Shown: one piece after another, positions 7,545 to 15,977 of the stretch | Layout of the letters: each line of letters opens with the position of its first letter | Numbering within the stretch: position 1 is the first letter of the stretch | Program-made: the position numbers and the translations under genes | The notes under the pieces: generated by a model | What the model saw: the letters and a program-made list of their open reading frames with translations, nothing else | Databases searched by the model: none | What the model was told of the DNA's origin: nothing | From: an uncultured Pseudomonadales bacterium | GTDB lineage: Bacteria; Pseudomonadota; Gammaproteobacteria; Pseudomonadales; Azotimanducaceae | DNA: 64,000 bases | Assembly (NCBI GenBank): GCA_958296295.1 | Contig: OY282460.1 | Location: forward strand, 1,674,001-1,738,000 | Reading direction: 5' to 3'

Positions 7545-9627
7545 CAGGGCCATCCCGAAGTCAGCGCTTGACGGTTTGTTCGGCACGGGCGGGTTGCCTG
7601 GATGGGGATTCGATTGCTTGGAGTCCGACAGGAGAGCGGTTTTCGGAGTCGCCAGGGCCTTGTTTTCCGCGGCTGGCGGCGAGGTTTCCGCGGCTGGCCG
7701 CGGGGCGGCCCGGCGCGCGCGGCCGTTTGTTTCGGCGGGGTCGGGTCAGAAGACCGGGGCGAGCACTTCGCGCACGGCGTCGGCCTGCCTGGCGGCGTAG
7801 TGGCGGTGCGCCTGGGGCTGGTGTTGGAAACGCCCGCGCATGCGGACGATCGAGATGGCGGTGTTGGAGAGGCGGGCGAGGTTGCGGGGCAGCTTGCCGG
7901 CGCGGATGCGGGAGCGGTCCTCGTCGAAGGAGAAGTCGCGGACGTAATGGACGCGGTTCTCGATCTCCCAGTGTCCGCGGTTGAGGGCGAGGATCTCCGA
8001 AGCGCCGGCGCGCTGCGGGGGGAGCGAGGTCAGGCCGTGGACGGTCTCTTCGGAGGTCTTGCCGGACTTGAGGACGGTGCGGCGGCGCACGATGCGGAAC
8101 GCCTGGCGGCGTCCGGGCAGCGCGGCGACGTCGTCGGGCACGCCGTCGAGGGGCGCGACGGCGCAGACGCGTTCCTCCAGCCGCCCGTGGCCCTTGTCGA
8201 CGGCGCGGCGGGACGGCGCGCCGTCCCAGTCGAGGATGCGGATGTCGTCGAGCAGCGTCGGGTGGTTGTCCTTGATCGGCACGACGTAGTCCCCGCCGCC
8301 GTCGACGATCAGCCGGGCGGTGTTCGGGCAGCCGTGCAGCGCGTCGAGGGTCACGACGCGGTCGGCCACGCCGATCTCGCGCAGCAGCCGGCGGGCGCCC
8401 TCGATCTCGCCGCCGGCGCTGTCGGAGGCGACCTGGCCGCGCACCACGCCGCTGCCGTGCTCGACCGCGGCGACGAACATGCGGTCCGGGTCGGGGCCGC
8501 CGGGACGGTTGAGCGGCGCCGACTTGCCGTCGACCGCGAGCGCGCCGCCGGCGGGCCGTCCGGCGGCGGCGAAGCGCCGCGCCGCGTCGTCCAGGGCGTC
8601 GGGGTCGAGTTCCGACAGCACGCGGTGGACGCAGGACTTCGACGGCGCCACGAGCCGCCCGGTCGTCGGGCTGCGGAACGCCCGAACCGCGGCCAGCTGG
8701 CGCTGCGTCAACCGGGCGGCGAACTCGGCGATCGCCGTCGGCCCCTGCGCCCCGGCCAGCTTCGCGGCCGCGGACAACGCCAGCACCGTCGCCAGCGAAT
8801 GCCGCCGGCCGCGCCGCCGGCGGCACTCCGGCACTTGGCGCAGAAAGTCCCACAGGCTGCGCAGCCGCGCGTCGGACGGCGGCTCGGGCGGCGGCGCCGC
8901 CGGCAGCTGCGCCGGCTCGTCCAGCCCGCGCAGCGCCTCCCGCGCGCCGGGCGCCAGCTCCCGCGCGAACACCTGCTTCGGCCGGCCGTGCGCCACCCAC
9001 TCGCCGTGCGACCTCGCGTAGCCCCGCGTCCCGCCCAGCTCCGTCCAGTTCGACGCCCGGTAGCACGTCCCCTCGAAACGCGACGGATCCACGAACGTCT
9101 CCGCCAGCAGCGCCGGATGCCCCAGCGCCGCCTCCATGTCCGACGACAGCCGCCGCAGCGACAGCGACAGCGCCCGCGACGCCAGGTTCCACGTCCTCGC
9201 GCCCGGCAGGATCAGGAAACGCGTGTTGTTCGCCACCAGCCGCAGACGCCGGAACTGCTGCTCCGGCGTCCAGCCGATCCAGGCGTCGCGCGCCTTCACC
9301 TTGAACGCCCCGGACTGCCAGCCGATCAGCGCCAGCCAGCGTCCGTCCGCCGTCTCCGCGACATGCCGGACCCCGCCGCCGAACAGACATCGAAACCCCA
9401 GATAGTGGTGACTCTCCATCAGACGGTCCCATTCCGCCCGCTCCGCGCCGCCCGCCACCGGACGCACCGACACTTCCGACAGCACCACCCCGCCCGTGCT
9501 TGACCTCGCCACGACTCTCGCCCACAGCCACGATGCGCCCATCCTGACCCGTCCGGCGGCGAATGTCCAGTACGTCCTGCTTCCCCTGCCGCCTCAACGA
9601 CTTGGCGCTAACTCCGGGATGGCCCTG
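7545..9627 (-). mobile_element. ISAs1-family insertion sequence, complete ends and 10-bp target duplication
   Basis: A 2083-bp element. The left end begins CAGGGCCATCCCGAAGTCAG and the right end is its near-perfect inverse, about 21 of 23 positions matching; CAGGG termini are typical of ISAs1. It is flanked by a 10-bp direct repeat GCATGGGGAA at 7535-7544 and 9628-9637, which is strong evidence for a transposition event. It contains one transposase gene on the minus strand. It separates the CNNM/CorC gene from ffh, so it may have altered their divergent promoter region. It is longer than usual ISAs1 elements because the transposase has an extra N-terminal domain. Confidence 0.93.
7746..9542 (-). 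CDS. ISAs1-type transposase fused to an N-terminal DruA/DUF4338-like domain
   Basis: A 598-residue protein with two parts. Residues about 20-200 resemble DUF4338, the domain of Druantia protein DruA: LMESHHYLGFRCLFGGGVRH, LALIGWQSGAFKVKARDAWI, RFLILPGARTWNLASRAL and ETFVDPSRFEGTCYRASNW. Residues about 225-598 are an ISAs1/H-repeat DDE transposase. Candidate acidic residues are in LAVDGKSAPL, VVTLDALHGC and the C-terminal HWEIENRVHYVRDFSFDEDR. The frame is uninterrupted and the element has intact ends, so it may be active. The DUF4338 domain is known both in anti-phage systems and next to transposases; here it most likely serves DNA binding or target handling in transposition. A defence role is not supported by any neighbour. 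Confidence 0.87.
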   Translation of the reverse strand: MGASWLWARVVARSSTGGVVLSEVSVRPVAGGAERAEWDRLMESHHYLGFRCLFGGGVRHVAETADGRWLALIGWQSGAFKVKARDAWIGWTPEQQFRRLRLVANNTRFLILPGARTWNLASRALSLSLRRLSSDMEAALGHPALLAETFVDPSRFEGTCYRASNWTELGGTRGYARSHGEWVAHGRPKQVFARELAPGAREALRGLDEPAQLPAAPPPEPPSDARLRSLWDFLRQVPECRRRRGRRHSLATVLALSAAAKLAGAQGPTAIAEFAARLTQRQLAAVRAFRSPTTGRLVAPSKSCVHRVLSELDPDALDDAARRFAAAGRPAGGALAVDGKSAPLNRPGGPDPDRMFVAAVEHGSGVVRGQVASDSAGGEIEGARRLLREIGVADRVVTLDALHGCPNTARLIVDGGGDYVVPIKDNHPTLLDDIRILDWDGAPSRRAVDKGHGRLEERVCAVAPLDGVPDDVAALPGRRQAFRIVRRRTVLKSGKTSEETVHGLTSLPPQRAGASEILALNRGHWEIENRVHYVRDFSFDEDRSRIRAGKLPRNLARLSNTAISIVRMRGRFQHQPQAHRHYAARQADAVREVLAPVF

Positions 9628-9850
9628 GCATGGGGAACCTTGCGGCGCAAGCCCTGGAGCGCGTGGCGTCGCGGTGTCGTTCATCCCGCTGCCGAGCGCA
9701 TCATGAAGCGTGGCGCTTCAATGTTGGCCTGTGCGGCGGCCTGGGTCGATGGCCTGCCCAGCGGATAGTGCCGACGGGCTGGCGCGGCAAACGTCGCGAA
9801 CCGCCTTTTGGCCTTAGAATGCGCGGTCCCTTTTCTCTTGGTTTGCCGGC

Positions 9851-11248
9851 ATGTTCGACAGCCTGAGCGAACGGCTCACCGCTGCGTTGCGCTCCGTTTC
9901 CGGGCGCAGCCGTTTGGCGGAGGACAACATCGCCGGCGCCATGCGCGAGGTGCGTGTGGCGCTCTTGGAGGCAGACGTCGCGCTTTCCGTCGTGCGGCGC
10001 TTCACGGAGGAGGTGCGCCAGCGGGCTATTGGCCAAGAGATCAACGCTTCGCTGAACGCCGGCCAAGCGTTCGTGCAGGTGGTGCATGAGGAGCTGGTGC
10101 GCACCATGGGCGAGGCCAACGACGCCCTCAACCTCGCCACCAATCCGCCCGCGGTGGTGCTCATGGCCGGCTTGCAGGGCGCCGGCAAGACGGCAACCAC
10201 CGCCAAGCTCGCACGACACCTCATGGAACGCGAGCGCAAGCGCGTGTCGGTGGTGAGCGCGGACGTCCATCGGCCGGCGGCCATCGAGCAACTGCGCGCG
10301 TTGAGCGACGAGGTTGGCGCCCGCTTCATACCGAGCGCGGTTGGGGAGGCGCCGGTGGCCATCGCCAAGCGGGCGCTCGCGGACGCGCGAACGCGGTTCG
10401 ACGACGTGCTGATCGTCGACACCGCCGGGCGCCTGGCCATTGACGAGCGGATGATGGCGGAGATCGCCCAGATTCACGCCGCCATCGATCCCATCGAAAC
10501 CTTGTTCGTCGTGGACGCCATGACGGGCCAGGACGCCGCCATCACCGCCAAGGCGTTCAACGACGCCCTGCCTCTCACCGGCGTGGTGCTGGCGAAAGTG
10601 GACGGCGACGCCCGCGGCGGCGCGGCGCTCTCGGTGCGATCCGTCACCGGCAAGCCCATCAAGTTCCTGGCCGCCGGCGAGAAGACGGACGCCTTGGAGC
10701 CGTTTCATCCGGATCGCGTGGCGTCGCGCATTCTCGGCATGGGCGATGTGCTCACGCTCATTGAAGAGGCCGAGCGCAAGGTTGATCAGCGCAAGGCCCG
10801 ACGGCTGGCGGGCAAACTCACCACCGGGCGCAAGTTCGACTTGGCCGATTACCGGGAACAGCTGCAGCAGATGGGCAACCTGGGCGGCGCCGAGAGCCTG
10901 CTCGAGAAGCTGCCCGGCGTCGGCATGCTCCCCGAACAGGCGCGGGCGCGGCTGGACGAAGCGCTGTTCCGGCGCATGATCGTGATCATCGATTCGATGA
11001 CGCCGCGGGAACGCCGCTTTCCGGACCTCATTGACGGCTCGCGCAAACGCCGCATCGCGGCCGGTAGCGGCACCCAGGTGCAGGACGTGAACCGGCTGCT
11101 CAAGCAACACAGGCAAACGCAGAAGGTGGCGAAGAAGACCATGCGCAAAGGCGGCATGCAACGGCTTGCGCGCGGCTTGGAGGCCGGATCGCAGGCCGCC
11201 TCCCGTGGCGGCCCGCCCCGCCGTCGCCAGCGGCGTCGGCGGCGGTGA
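9851..11248 (+). CDS. ffh: signal recognition particle protein Ffh
   Basis: The SRP54-type GTPase that, with 4.5S RNA, brings inner-membrane proteins to FtsY and SecYEG. At 465 residues it has the family length. It shows an N-terminal four-helix N domain, a G domain with the P-loop GLQGAGKTATTAKLA, DVHRPAAIEQL, DTAGRL and AKVDGDARGG, and a Met-rich M domain near the C-terminus (LLEKLPGVGMLP, SMTPRERRFPDLI, KTMRKGGMQRL). The G4 motif reads AKVDG where TKxDG is usual. The C-terminus ends in an Arg-rich tail RRRQRRRRR. It heads the conserved ffh-rpsP-rimM-trmD-rplS order. Confidence 0.97.
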   Translation: MFDSLSERLTAALRSVSGRSRLAEDNIAGAMREVRVALLEADVALSVVRRFTEEVRQRAIGQEINASLNAGQAFVQVVHEELVRTMGEANDALNLATNPPAVVLMAGLQGAGKTATTAKLARHLMERERKRVSVVSADVHRPAAIEQLRALSDEVGARFIPSAVGEAPVAIAKRALADARTRFDDVLIVDTAGRLAIDERMMAEIAQIHAAIDPIETLFVVDAMTGQDAAITAKAFNDALPLTGVVLAKVDGDARGGAALSVRSVTGKPIKFLAAGEKTDALEPFHPDRVASRILGMGDVLTLIEEAERKVDQRKARRLAGKLTTGRKFDLADYREQLQQMGNLGGAESLLEKLPGVGMLPEQARARLDEALFRRMIVIIDSMTPRERRFPDLIDGSRKRRIAAGSGTQVQDVNRLLKQHRQTQKVAKKTMRKGGMQRLARGLEAGSQAASRGGPPRRRQRRRRR

Positions 11249-11347
11249 CACCGGCCGGGCGCGCCAGCGCCGGCGGAATCCGCACGTTCCCGCGTCTGGC
11301 GGTCTGTTAGAATTCGCGCCCTTTCGTCCCTTGGAGGTGTCCCGCAA

Positions 11348-11764
11348 GTGGTCACGATTCGTCTGGCGCGCCACGGCGGCAAGAAAAAGCCCTTCTACCA
11401 CATCACCGTGGCGGAGAAGACTGCGCGGCGCGACGGCCGCTTCATCGAGCGTGTGGGCTTCTACAATCCCGTTGCCCGCGGCCAGGAGTTGGAACTGCGG
11501 GTGGACTTGGGGCGCGTGGACCACTGGCTTGGCGTGGGCGCGCAACCCACCGAGCGCGTGCGCCAGCTCGTCGCCAAGTGGCGCAAGGAAGGCGGCGCGG
11601 AACCGGTGGCAGCGGTGGAATCCTTGGCAACGGAAGAGTCGCCGGCCGTGGCCGAGTCGCCGGCGGTAGCGGAATCGCCGGCCGCGGCGGAGTCGCCGGC
11701 GGTGGCCGAGTCGGCGGAAACCGAAGCCGCCGGGGCCAATGACGCGCCAAGCGCGACATCCTAG
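11348..11764 (+). CDS. rpsP: 30S ribosomal protein S16 with repetitive acidic tail
   Basis: The first ~85 residues are standard S16: [34 protein letters not shown] and [12 protein letters not shown]. The start is GTG at 11348, preceded by TTGGAGG at 11331-11337. The protein continues to 138 residues with a low-complexity tail built from four to five near copies of the six-residue unit ESPAVA, encoded by imperfect 18-bp DNA repeats around 11637-11715. Most S16 proteins stop near 80-90 residues, so the tail is an extension unlikely to be part of the ribosomal core. The gene lies between ffh and rimM as in other gammaproteobacteria. Confidence 0.96.
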   Translation: MVTIRLARHGGKKKPFYHITVAEKTARRDGRFIERVGFYNPVARGQELELRVDLGRVDHWLGVGAQPTERVRQLVAKWRKEGGAEPVAAVESLATEESPAVAESPAVAESPAAAESPAVAESAETEAAGANDAPSATS

Positions 11765-11942
11765 CCGCAACCCCTTCGACTCGACTTCCGCTCTTCTCGC
11801 TCCTCCGCATCCACACCCGTCACTCTTCTTTTCCGACCTCCTGGCCGTCTCCTAGCACCTCGATGCGTCACAGTGAAATGCACCCGCGATTCCTGAAGCG
11901 AACACCAGCGTTCCGCTTGGCGATGCCCGCGGGGCTCCGCTA

Positions 11943-12455
11943 GTGTCCGTCGCCGTGGTCGGCGCGGTGGGAGCGCCGTTCGGCGTGCACGGGTGGGTGC
12001 ATGTGCGCTCGTTCACGGCGCCGCCGGGCAATCTTCTCGCGTACCGTCCGTGGCAGCTGGAGTCGCAAGCCGTTTGGCGCGAGGTGCGGGCCACGGCGCG
12101 CGCGCACGGCGCCGGCTTCGTCGCCCGTTTCGACGATGTGACGGATCGCGATGCGGCCTGCCGCCTGCGCGGCGCCAACATCGGCGTGGCCGCGCGGCTG
12201 CTGCCGCCGGCCCAGCCTGGCGAACACTACTGGCGAGACCTCGTGGGCCGGCGCGTCGTCTCCTCTCGCGCCAATGGCGCGTCCGGGCAGTCGCTGGGCG
12301 TCGTGGCCCGGGTGTTCGCCACGCCGGCGCACGACGTGCTGGTCGTGGAAGACGGCAGCCGCGAGCGTCTCATTCCGTTCGTGCGCCAAGTGGTGCTGGA
12401 GGTGAACGAGGAGCAGGGTTGCGTGGTGGTGGATTGGGACGCGGACTGGCAATGA
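11943..12455 (+). CDS. rimM: ribosome maturation factor RimM
   Basis: Binds S19 and helps 16S rRNA 3'-domain maturation in the small subunit. The product is 170 residues with an N-terminal beta-barrel (VVGAVGAPFGVHGWVHVRSF) and a C-terminal PRC-barrel (HYWRDLVGRRV, LIPFVRQVVLEVN, VVDWDADW). Translation appears to begin at GTG 11943. The 178-bp space after rpsP is pyrimidine-rich on the plus strand and holds no gene that I can see. Confidence 0.95.
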   Translation: MSVAVVGAVGAPFGVHGWVHVRSFTAPPGNLLAYRPWQLESQAVWREVRATARAHGAGFVARFDDVTDRDAACRLRGANIGVAARLLPPAQPGEHYWRDLVGRRVVSSRANGASGQSLGVVARVFATPAHDVLVVEDGSRERLIPFVRQVVLEVNEEQGCVVVDWDADWQ

Positions 12456-12483
12456 CGATGCCGGCGAACACCGAAGGCGCGCC

Positions 12484-13233
12484 ATGAGGACGGCGCTTGT
12501 GAGCCTGTTCCCGGACTTGGCGCGAACCGCGCTGGATGTCGGGGTGCTCGGACGCGCCGTGCGCGACGGACGAATGACGTGCGCCTTGGTGAACCCGCGC
12601 GACCACGCCGACGACGCCCGCAAGACGGTGGACGACCGGCCGTTCGGCGGCGGCCCCGGCATGGTGATGATGGTCGAACCGTTGCGCCGGGCCGTGGATG
12701 CCGCCCGCGCCGAGACGCCGCACGAGGCGCCAGTGATTCTGCTCTCGCCCCAGGGTGAACGTTTCGATCAGAATGTCGCGTCCGCGCTGGCCGGGTCGTC
12801 CGGTTTCATCCTCGTGGCCGGACGCTACGAAGGCGTGGACGAGCGGTTCGTGACGAGGGAGGTGGATCGCGAACTCTCGCTCGGCGACTTCGTGCTCTCC
12901 GGTGGCGAACTGGCGGCTTTGGCGGTGCTCGACGCTGTGGCCCGGCTGCTGCCGGGCGCGCTGGGAAATCCCGCGTCCGCCGCCGAGGACTCCCATGCGG
13001 ACGGTCTGCTCGATTGTCCCCACTACACGCGCCCGGCGCATTGCGCCGGGTTGGCCGCGCCGCCGGTGCTGCTTTCCGGCGACCACGGCGAGACGGCGAA
13101 GTGGCGCCGGCGCGAGGCGCTCGCCCGCACTTGGCGTCGGCGGCCGGATCTGCTTCTGGACCGGCCACTCGCGACAAGCGACCGGGCGTTGCTGGCCGAA
13201 TGCTTCGCGGCCAGCGGCTTGGCCCGGCGATAG
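12484..13233 (+). CDS. trmD: tRNA (guanine-37-N1)-methyltransferase TrmD
   Basis: Methylates G37 of tRNAs with SAM, preventing +1 frameshifting. At 249 residues it has the SPOUT trefoil-knot signatures [37 protein letters not shown] and [20 protein letters not shown], followed by CPHYTRPA. It begins 28 bp after rimM within the conserved ribosomal cluster. Confidence 0.97.
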   Translation: MRTALVSLFPDLARTALDVGVLGRAVRDGRMTCALVNPRDHADDARKTVDDRPFGGGPGMVMMVEPLRRAVDAARAETPHEAPVILLSPQGERFDQNVASALAGSSGFILVAGRYEGVDERFVTREVDRELSLGDFVLSGGELAALAVLDAVARLLPGALGNPASAAEDSHADGLLDCPHYTRPAHCAGLAAPPVLLSGDHGETAKWRRREALARTWRRRPDLLLDRPLATSDRALLAECFAASGLARR

Positions 13234-13292
13234 GCCACAATGGCACCCATGCGACAGCTTCACGGCTCTCACCGCACATTGAGGAACGAAAC

Positions 13293-13643
13293 ATGCTTGG
13301 CAACCCCATAATCGAAGAGCTGGAAAGTCGCCAGCTCAAGACCGATATTCCGGCCTTTGGCCCCGGCGACACCGTGGTGGTGGAAGTGCGCGTGCGCGAG
13401 GGCGGACGCGAACGGCTGCAAGCGTTCGAGGGAGTCGTGATCGGCAAGCGCAACAGGGGCCTGAATTCGGCCTTCACCGTGCGCAAGATCTCCCACGGAG
13501 TAGGCGTGGAGCGCACGTTCCAAACGCACAGCCCGCTGATCGCCGGCATCAGCGTGAAGCGCCGCGGCGACGTGCGCAAGGCCAAGCTCTACTACCTGCG
13601 CGAACGCCGCGGCCGCGCCGCCCGGATACGCGAAAAGGTCTAG
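13293..13643 (+). CDS. rplS: 50S ribosomal protein L19
   Basis: A 116-residue protein matching L19 along its full length: an N-terminal helix ([17 protein letters not shown]), then [51 protein letters not shown] and a basic C-terminus [18 protein letters not shown]. The ATG at 13293 follows a GAGGAA ribosome binding site at 13281-13286. Last gene of the ffh-to-rplS block. Confidence 0.97.
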   Translation: MLGNPIIEELESRQLKTDIPAFGPGDTVVVEVRVREGGRERLQAFEGVVIGKRNRGLNSAFTVRKISHGVGVERTFQTHSPLIAGISVKRRGDVRKAKLYYLRERRGRAARIREKV

Positions 13644-13716
13644 CCAGACGGCGGGATGGGTGCTGTCGGTTGGTTCACCTCAAGGCGGCTTTGGCGCACA
13701 ACCCACCCGCATCCTC

Positions 13717-13736
13717 AGCGCGGTTCTGGCCGCGCT
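13717..13736. terminator. GC hairpin between convergent genes, possible terminator
   Basis: AGCGCGG at 13717-13723 pairs perfectly with CCGCGCT at 13730-13736 across a six-base loop. It lies between rplS and the convergent gene ending at 13735, but no U-tract follows on either strand, so intrinsic termination is uncertain. Confidence 0.3.
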
Positions 13737-14016
13737 AGCCGCCGAAGGCGTTGCCGCCGGCGATCACAAGGTTGCGCGCGGTCATCGCGTACAGGCCCAC
13801 GATGACGACGACCACCGGAATGGACACCGCGCGGTGGACATCCCGCCAACGCGCGATCACATAGAGCGAGACCGCGACGAACGGCAGCACCACGCAGAAT
13901 GCGTCCAAGTAGAAGGCCGTTCGGGCATCGAACGCGTCGTACAGCCAACCAGCAACCGGCAGGCCAACAGCCACCACCAAACCCAGAACCACCAGTGCGA
14001 CGTAGAACCTGTTCAT
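13735..14016 (-). CDS. small hydrophobic protein of unknown function
   Basis: A 93-residue protein with three predicted membrane segments: about 5-24 (VALVVLGLVVAVGLPVAGW), 36-57 (FYLDAFCVVLPFVAVSLYVI) and 67-85 (VSIPVVVVIVGLYAMTA). I do not recognise the family. The ATG at 14016-14014 was chosen because GGGAGAGG lies just upstream on the minus strand; a start at 14085 would add 23 residues. It sits 75 bp after the stop of the upstream ATPase gene on the same strand. Confidence 0.6.
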   Translation of the reverse strand: MNRFYVALVVLGLVVAVGLPVAGWLYDAFDARTAFYLDAFCVVLPFVAVSLYVIARWRDVHRAVSIPVVVVIVGLYAMTARNLVIAGGNAFGG

Positions 14017-14091
14017 CGTCCTCTCCCGTAAAGCCAAGGGCCAACAGCTACAGCCAAGCCGAACCGCACGAACCCTGTTGATCACTTCGCC

Positions 14092-15231
14092 TCAATGCGG
14101 CGCTGGCCCGTGCTCCAGTATGTAGGTTGTCAGCGATGGTATCCCGGCGCTCCAGGCAACTGGCGGCACTTGGCCCGGCGGGCACCACACGTAGCCTAGG
14201 CGGCCCAGCTGCGCGAGCGTGGCGAACCGGGCCGCCGCGTCCTTGATGCCAGCCGCCGCCAAGGCGTTTTCGAGCTCCTGCTCGGCAGCGGTTGCGTCCA
14301 TGCCGGCTTGGAAGAGCGGCGCAACCGCCACCGCGGCGTCGAGCAATCCTTCGGCGCGCAGTTCGCGATACCGGCTTTCGTAGTAGTTGGCCACGCTGGC
14401 GAGGACGGCCGGCTCGGCGCTGGAGACCCGATCAACGGTGATGGGCGTGCCATTCGTGGCCGCGTGTCGCTTCCAAAGGGCCTCTCCCCAGAGTTGGATG
14501 AAGTAGGGGTAGCGCTGGCTGTGTTCGACGACGGCGTCCAAGGCGTCCCGGTCGATGCCGACGCGATGCGCCGACAACGGTTGCGCCAGCGCCTCGCGAG
14601 CGGCGGTGTCATCCAAGCGGCCAACAGGCAGCAACCCCTCTCCCAGCCGCGACCAGAACGTGGCATCCATTGCGCTCAAGTGATCGGGCAGCCCCGGCGT
14701 ACCGGCCAGCACCAGCAGGAACGGCGCGTCGGCCCGCACTTGCTGGCTGGCGTTGAGCAGCGTGCCGCCGACGTCCAGGGCGAGGGTGTGCGCTTCGTCC
14801 AGCAGCACGGCCAGCGGCCTTTTGCGGCTGCGAGCGATCAACGTCCGGGTGAGGTCCTTGCCGGCCGCGCCATTGGGTTGCCACTCGACCGAGCCCAGCG
14901 CCGCGACGCCGACCTTGCGTGGCAGCCACTTGGCGATGGCGCTTCTCGGCGCCAGCGCGTCCACCAGGGCCTCGTGGCTGGGAATGCGGTGCGGCGTCAA
15001 GGCCACGACATCCACGGGCGTATCGGCGCAGGCGCCCTTGAACCAATTGAGCAGAGCGGTCTTGCCGTTTCCTCGCGGGCCCACCAAGACAACGTTGTGG
15101 GGCGGTGACGAGCCGGCAACCAGATCGGCGAGGCAGCGCGACAGCACATCCTGCTGCGCCTCGCGTCCACTGAGCGCCGGCGGCACGGCACCGTCCCCGG
15201 GCCGAAACAGGCGTGGCGTGGCCGCGTTCAT
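14092..15231 (-). CDS. ORC1/AAA-type ATP-binding protein
   Basis: A 379-residue P-loop ATPase. Walker A is GPRGNGKTALL (about residues 49-59) and Walker B is LAVLLDEAHTL (about 138-148). FLLVLAGTPGLPDHL after it resembles the sensor-1 region of ORC1/TniB-like ATPases, and RYPYFIQLWGEALW is a typical lid segment. No transposase or other partner lies beside it, so its role is unknown; such proteins occur singly in many genomes. The start was placed at the ATG 15231-15229, as the upstream 113 codons of open frame show no similarity. TATACT lies 12 bp upstream on the coding strand, but no matching -35 box was seen. Confidence 0.75.
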   Translation of the reverse strand: MNAATPRLFRPGDGAVPPALSGREAQQDVLSRCLADLVAGSSPPHNVVLVGPRGNGKTALLNWFKGACADTPVDVVALTPHRIPSHEALVDALAPRSAIAKWLPRKVGVAALGSVEWQPNGAAGKDLTRTLIARSRKRPLAVLLDEAHTLALDVGGTLLNASQQVRADAPFLLVLAGTPGLPDHLSAMDATFWSRLGEGLLPVGRLDDTAAREALAQPLSAHRVGIDRDALDAVVEHSQRYPYFIQLWGEALWKRHAATNGTPITVDRVSSAEPAVLASVANYYESRYRELRAEGLLDAAVAVAPLFQAGMDATAAEQELENALAAAGIKDAAARFATLAQLGRLGYVWCPPGQVPPVAWSAGIPSLTTYILEHGPAPH

Positions 15232-15385
15232 GGCAGCGACAGTATAAGCCTGTGGCAGAGAGGCCGGATTTCGGCTTGTTGGCGGCGTTTGGCCTCGCCG
15301 GCGAGGTGGCGCCCGCTGTCGGTCGCGCAGGTGTTCCAAGCCAACCCACTCGCGTGGAGACCTAAGAAGAGACGAAGCGCCGTGG

Positions 15386-15414
15386 TTGACACGACCGTGA
15401 ATGTGCTCTAGTGT
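15386..15414 (+). promoter_or_regulatory. sigma70-like promoter ahead of the HicB-like gene
   Basis: A perfect -35 hexamer TTGACA at 15386-15391, a 17-bp spacer, and TAGTGT at 15409-15414 (three of six consensus bases). It points to the HicB-like gene starting at 15537. The unusually AT-rich stretch 15405-15460 contains no recognisable toxin gene, and I see nothing else in 15232-15385. Confidence 0.45.
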
Positions 15415-15536
15415 AGATGTCATTATTGATACTAACAACGAAGATACTGGAAACGTGGTTCGGCTAACCGCGCGGGAAGGGAAGCCATCGCATCTACCGG
15501 TCGTCCCCGCGGGCCACGTTCGCCGAAACCGGCCCA

Positions 15537-15869
15537 GTGAGGGCGAAGGCAGTGTCCGACCGCTACACATACCGCGTAACTTGGTCTGCGGAGGATCAAG
15601 AACACGTGGGCCTGTGCGCCGAGTTCCCGTCGCTTAGCTGGTTGGCGGATTCGCCGGAGCAGGCGCTCGCCGGCGTTCGCAAGTTGGTGCGCGATGTCCT
15701 CGCGGACATGGCTGCCACCGGCGAACAGGCGCCCACGCCCTTCGCCGATCGCAGCTACAGCGGCCGGTTCGTCGTGCGGGTGCCGCCGGAGGTACACTGA
15801 TCGCTGGCGGTCGCGGCGGCGGAAGAAGGCGTCAGCCTGAACCGCCTGGTGAACGCGCGGCTCGGCTGA
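15537..15869 (+). pseudogene. HicB-family antitoxin-like gene with an in-frame stop
   Basis: The N-terminal part is HicB-like: YTYRVTWSAEDQEHVGLCAE, FPSLSWLADSPEQALAGVRK, then VRDVLADM and SGRFVVRVPPEVH. At 15798-15800 a TGA interrupts the frame. The same frame then continues as SLAVAAAEEGVSLNRLVNAR plus LG and a second TGA at 15867-15869, which is the usual C-terminal ribbon-helix-helix of this family. The simplest reading is one substitution, CGA (Arg) to TGA. The truncated 87-residue product would lack its DNA-binding part. No HicA toxin is visible upstream or downstream. A start at GTG 15552 is equally possible. TGA also ends neighbouring genes, so general recoding is unlikely. Confidence 0.72.
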
Positions 15870-15977
15870 TTCGGCCTGCTCGCTCGTTTCGCGTTGCACC
15901 GAAGCGCGCTACTATCGCGCCACTGCAATGCCCGGCGAGTCGCCGGGTGGGAAGCGCGTCCACGGAAGGACACACGC

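Noticed and set aside
7746..9542. Possible Druantia-type defence locus, because of the DruA-like domain
   Set aside because: The domain is inside a transposase with IS ends and target duplication; no helicase or other Druantia partner lies nearby.
9704..9720. TGAAGCG-TGG-CGCTTCA hairpin between the IS and ffh as a terminator
   Set aside because: No T-run follows on either strand and no gene ends there.
14092..15231. TniB/Tn7-like transposition ATPase
   Set aside because: No transposase, TniQ or element ends are near; the Walker motifs alone do not support it.
15400..15536. Possible hicA toxin gene upstream of the HicB-like gene
   Set aside because: The available 120 bp are too short and no frame shows the HicA fold or its catalytic His.
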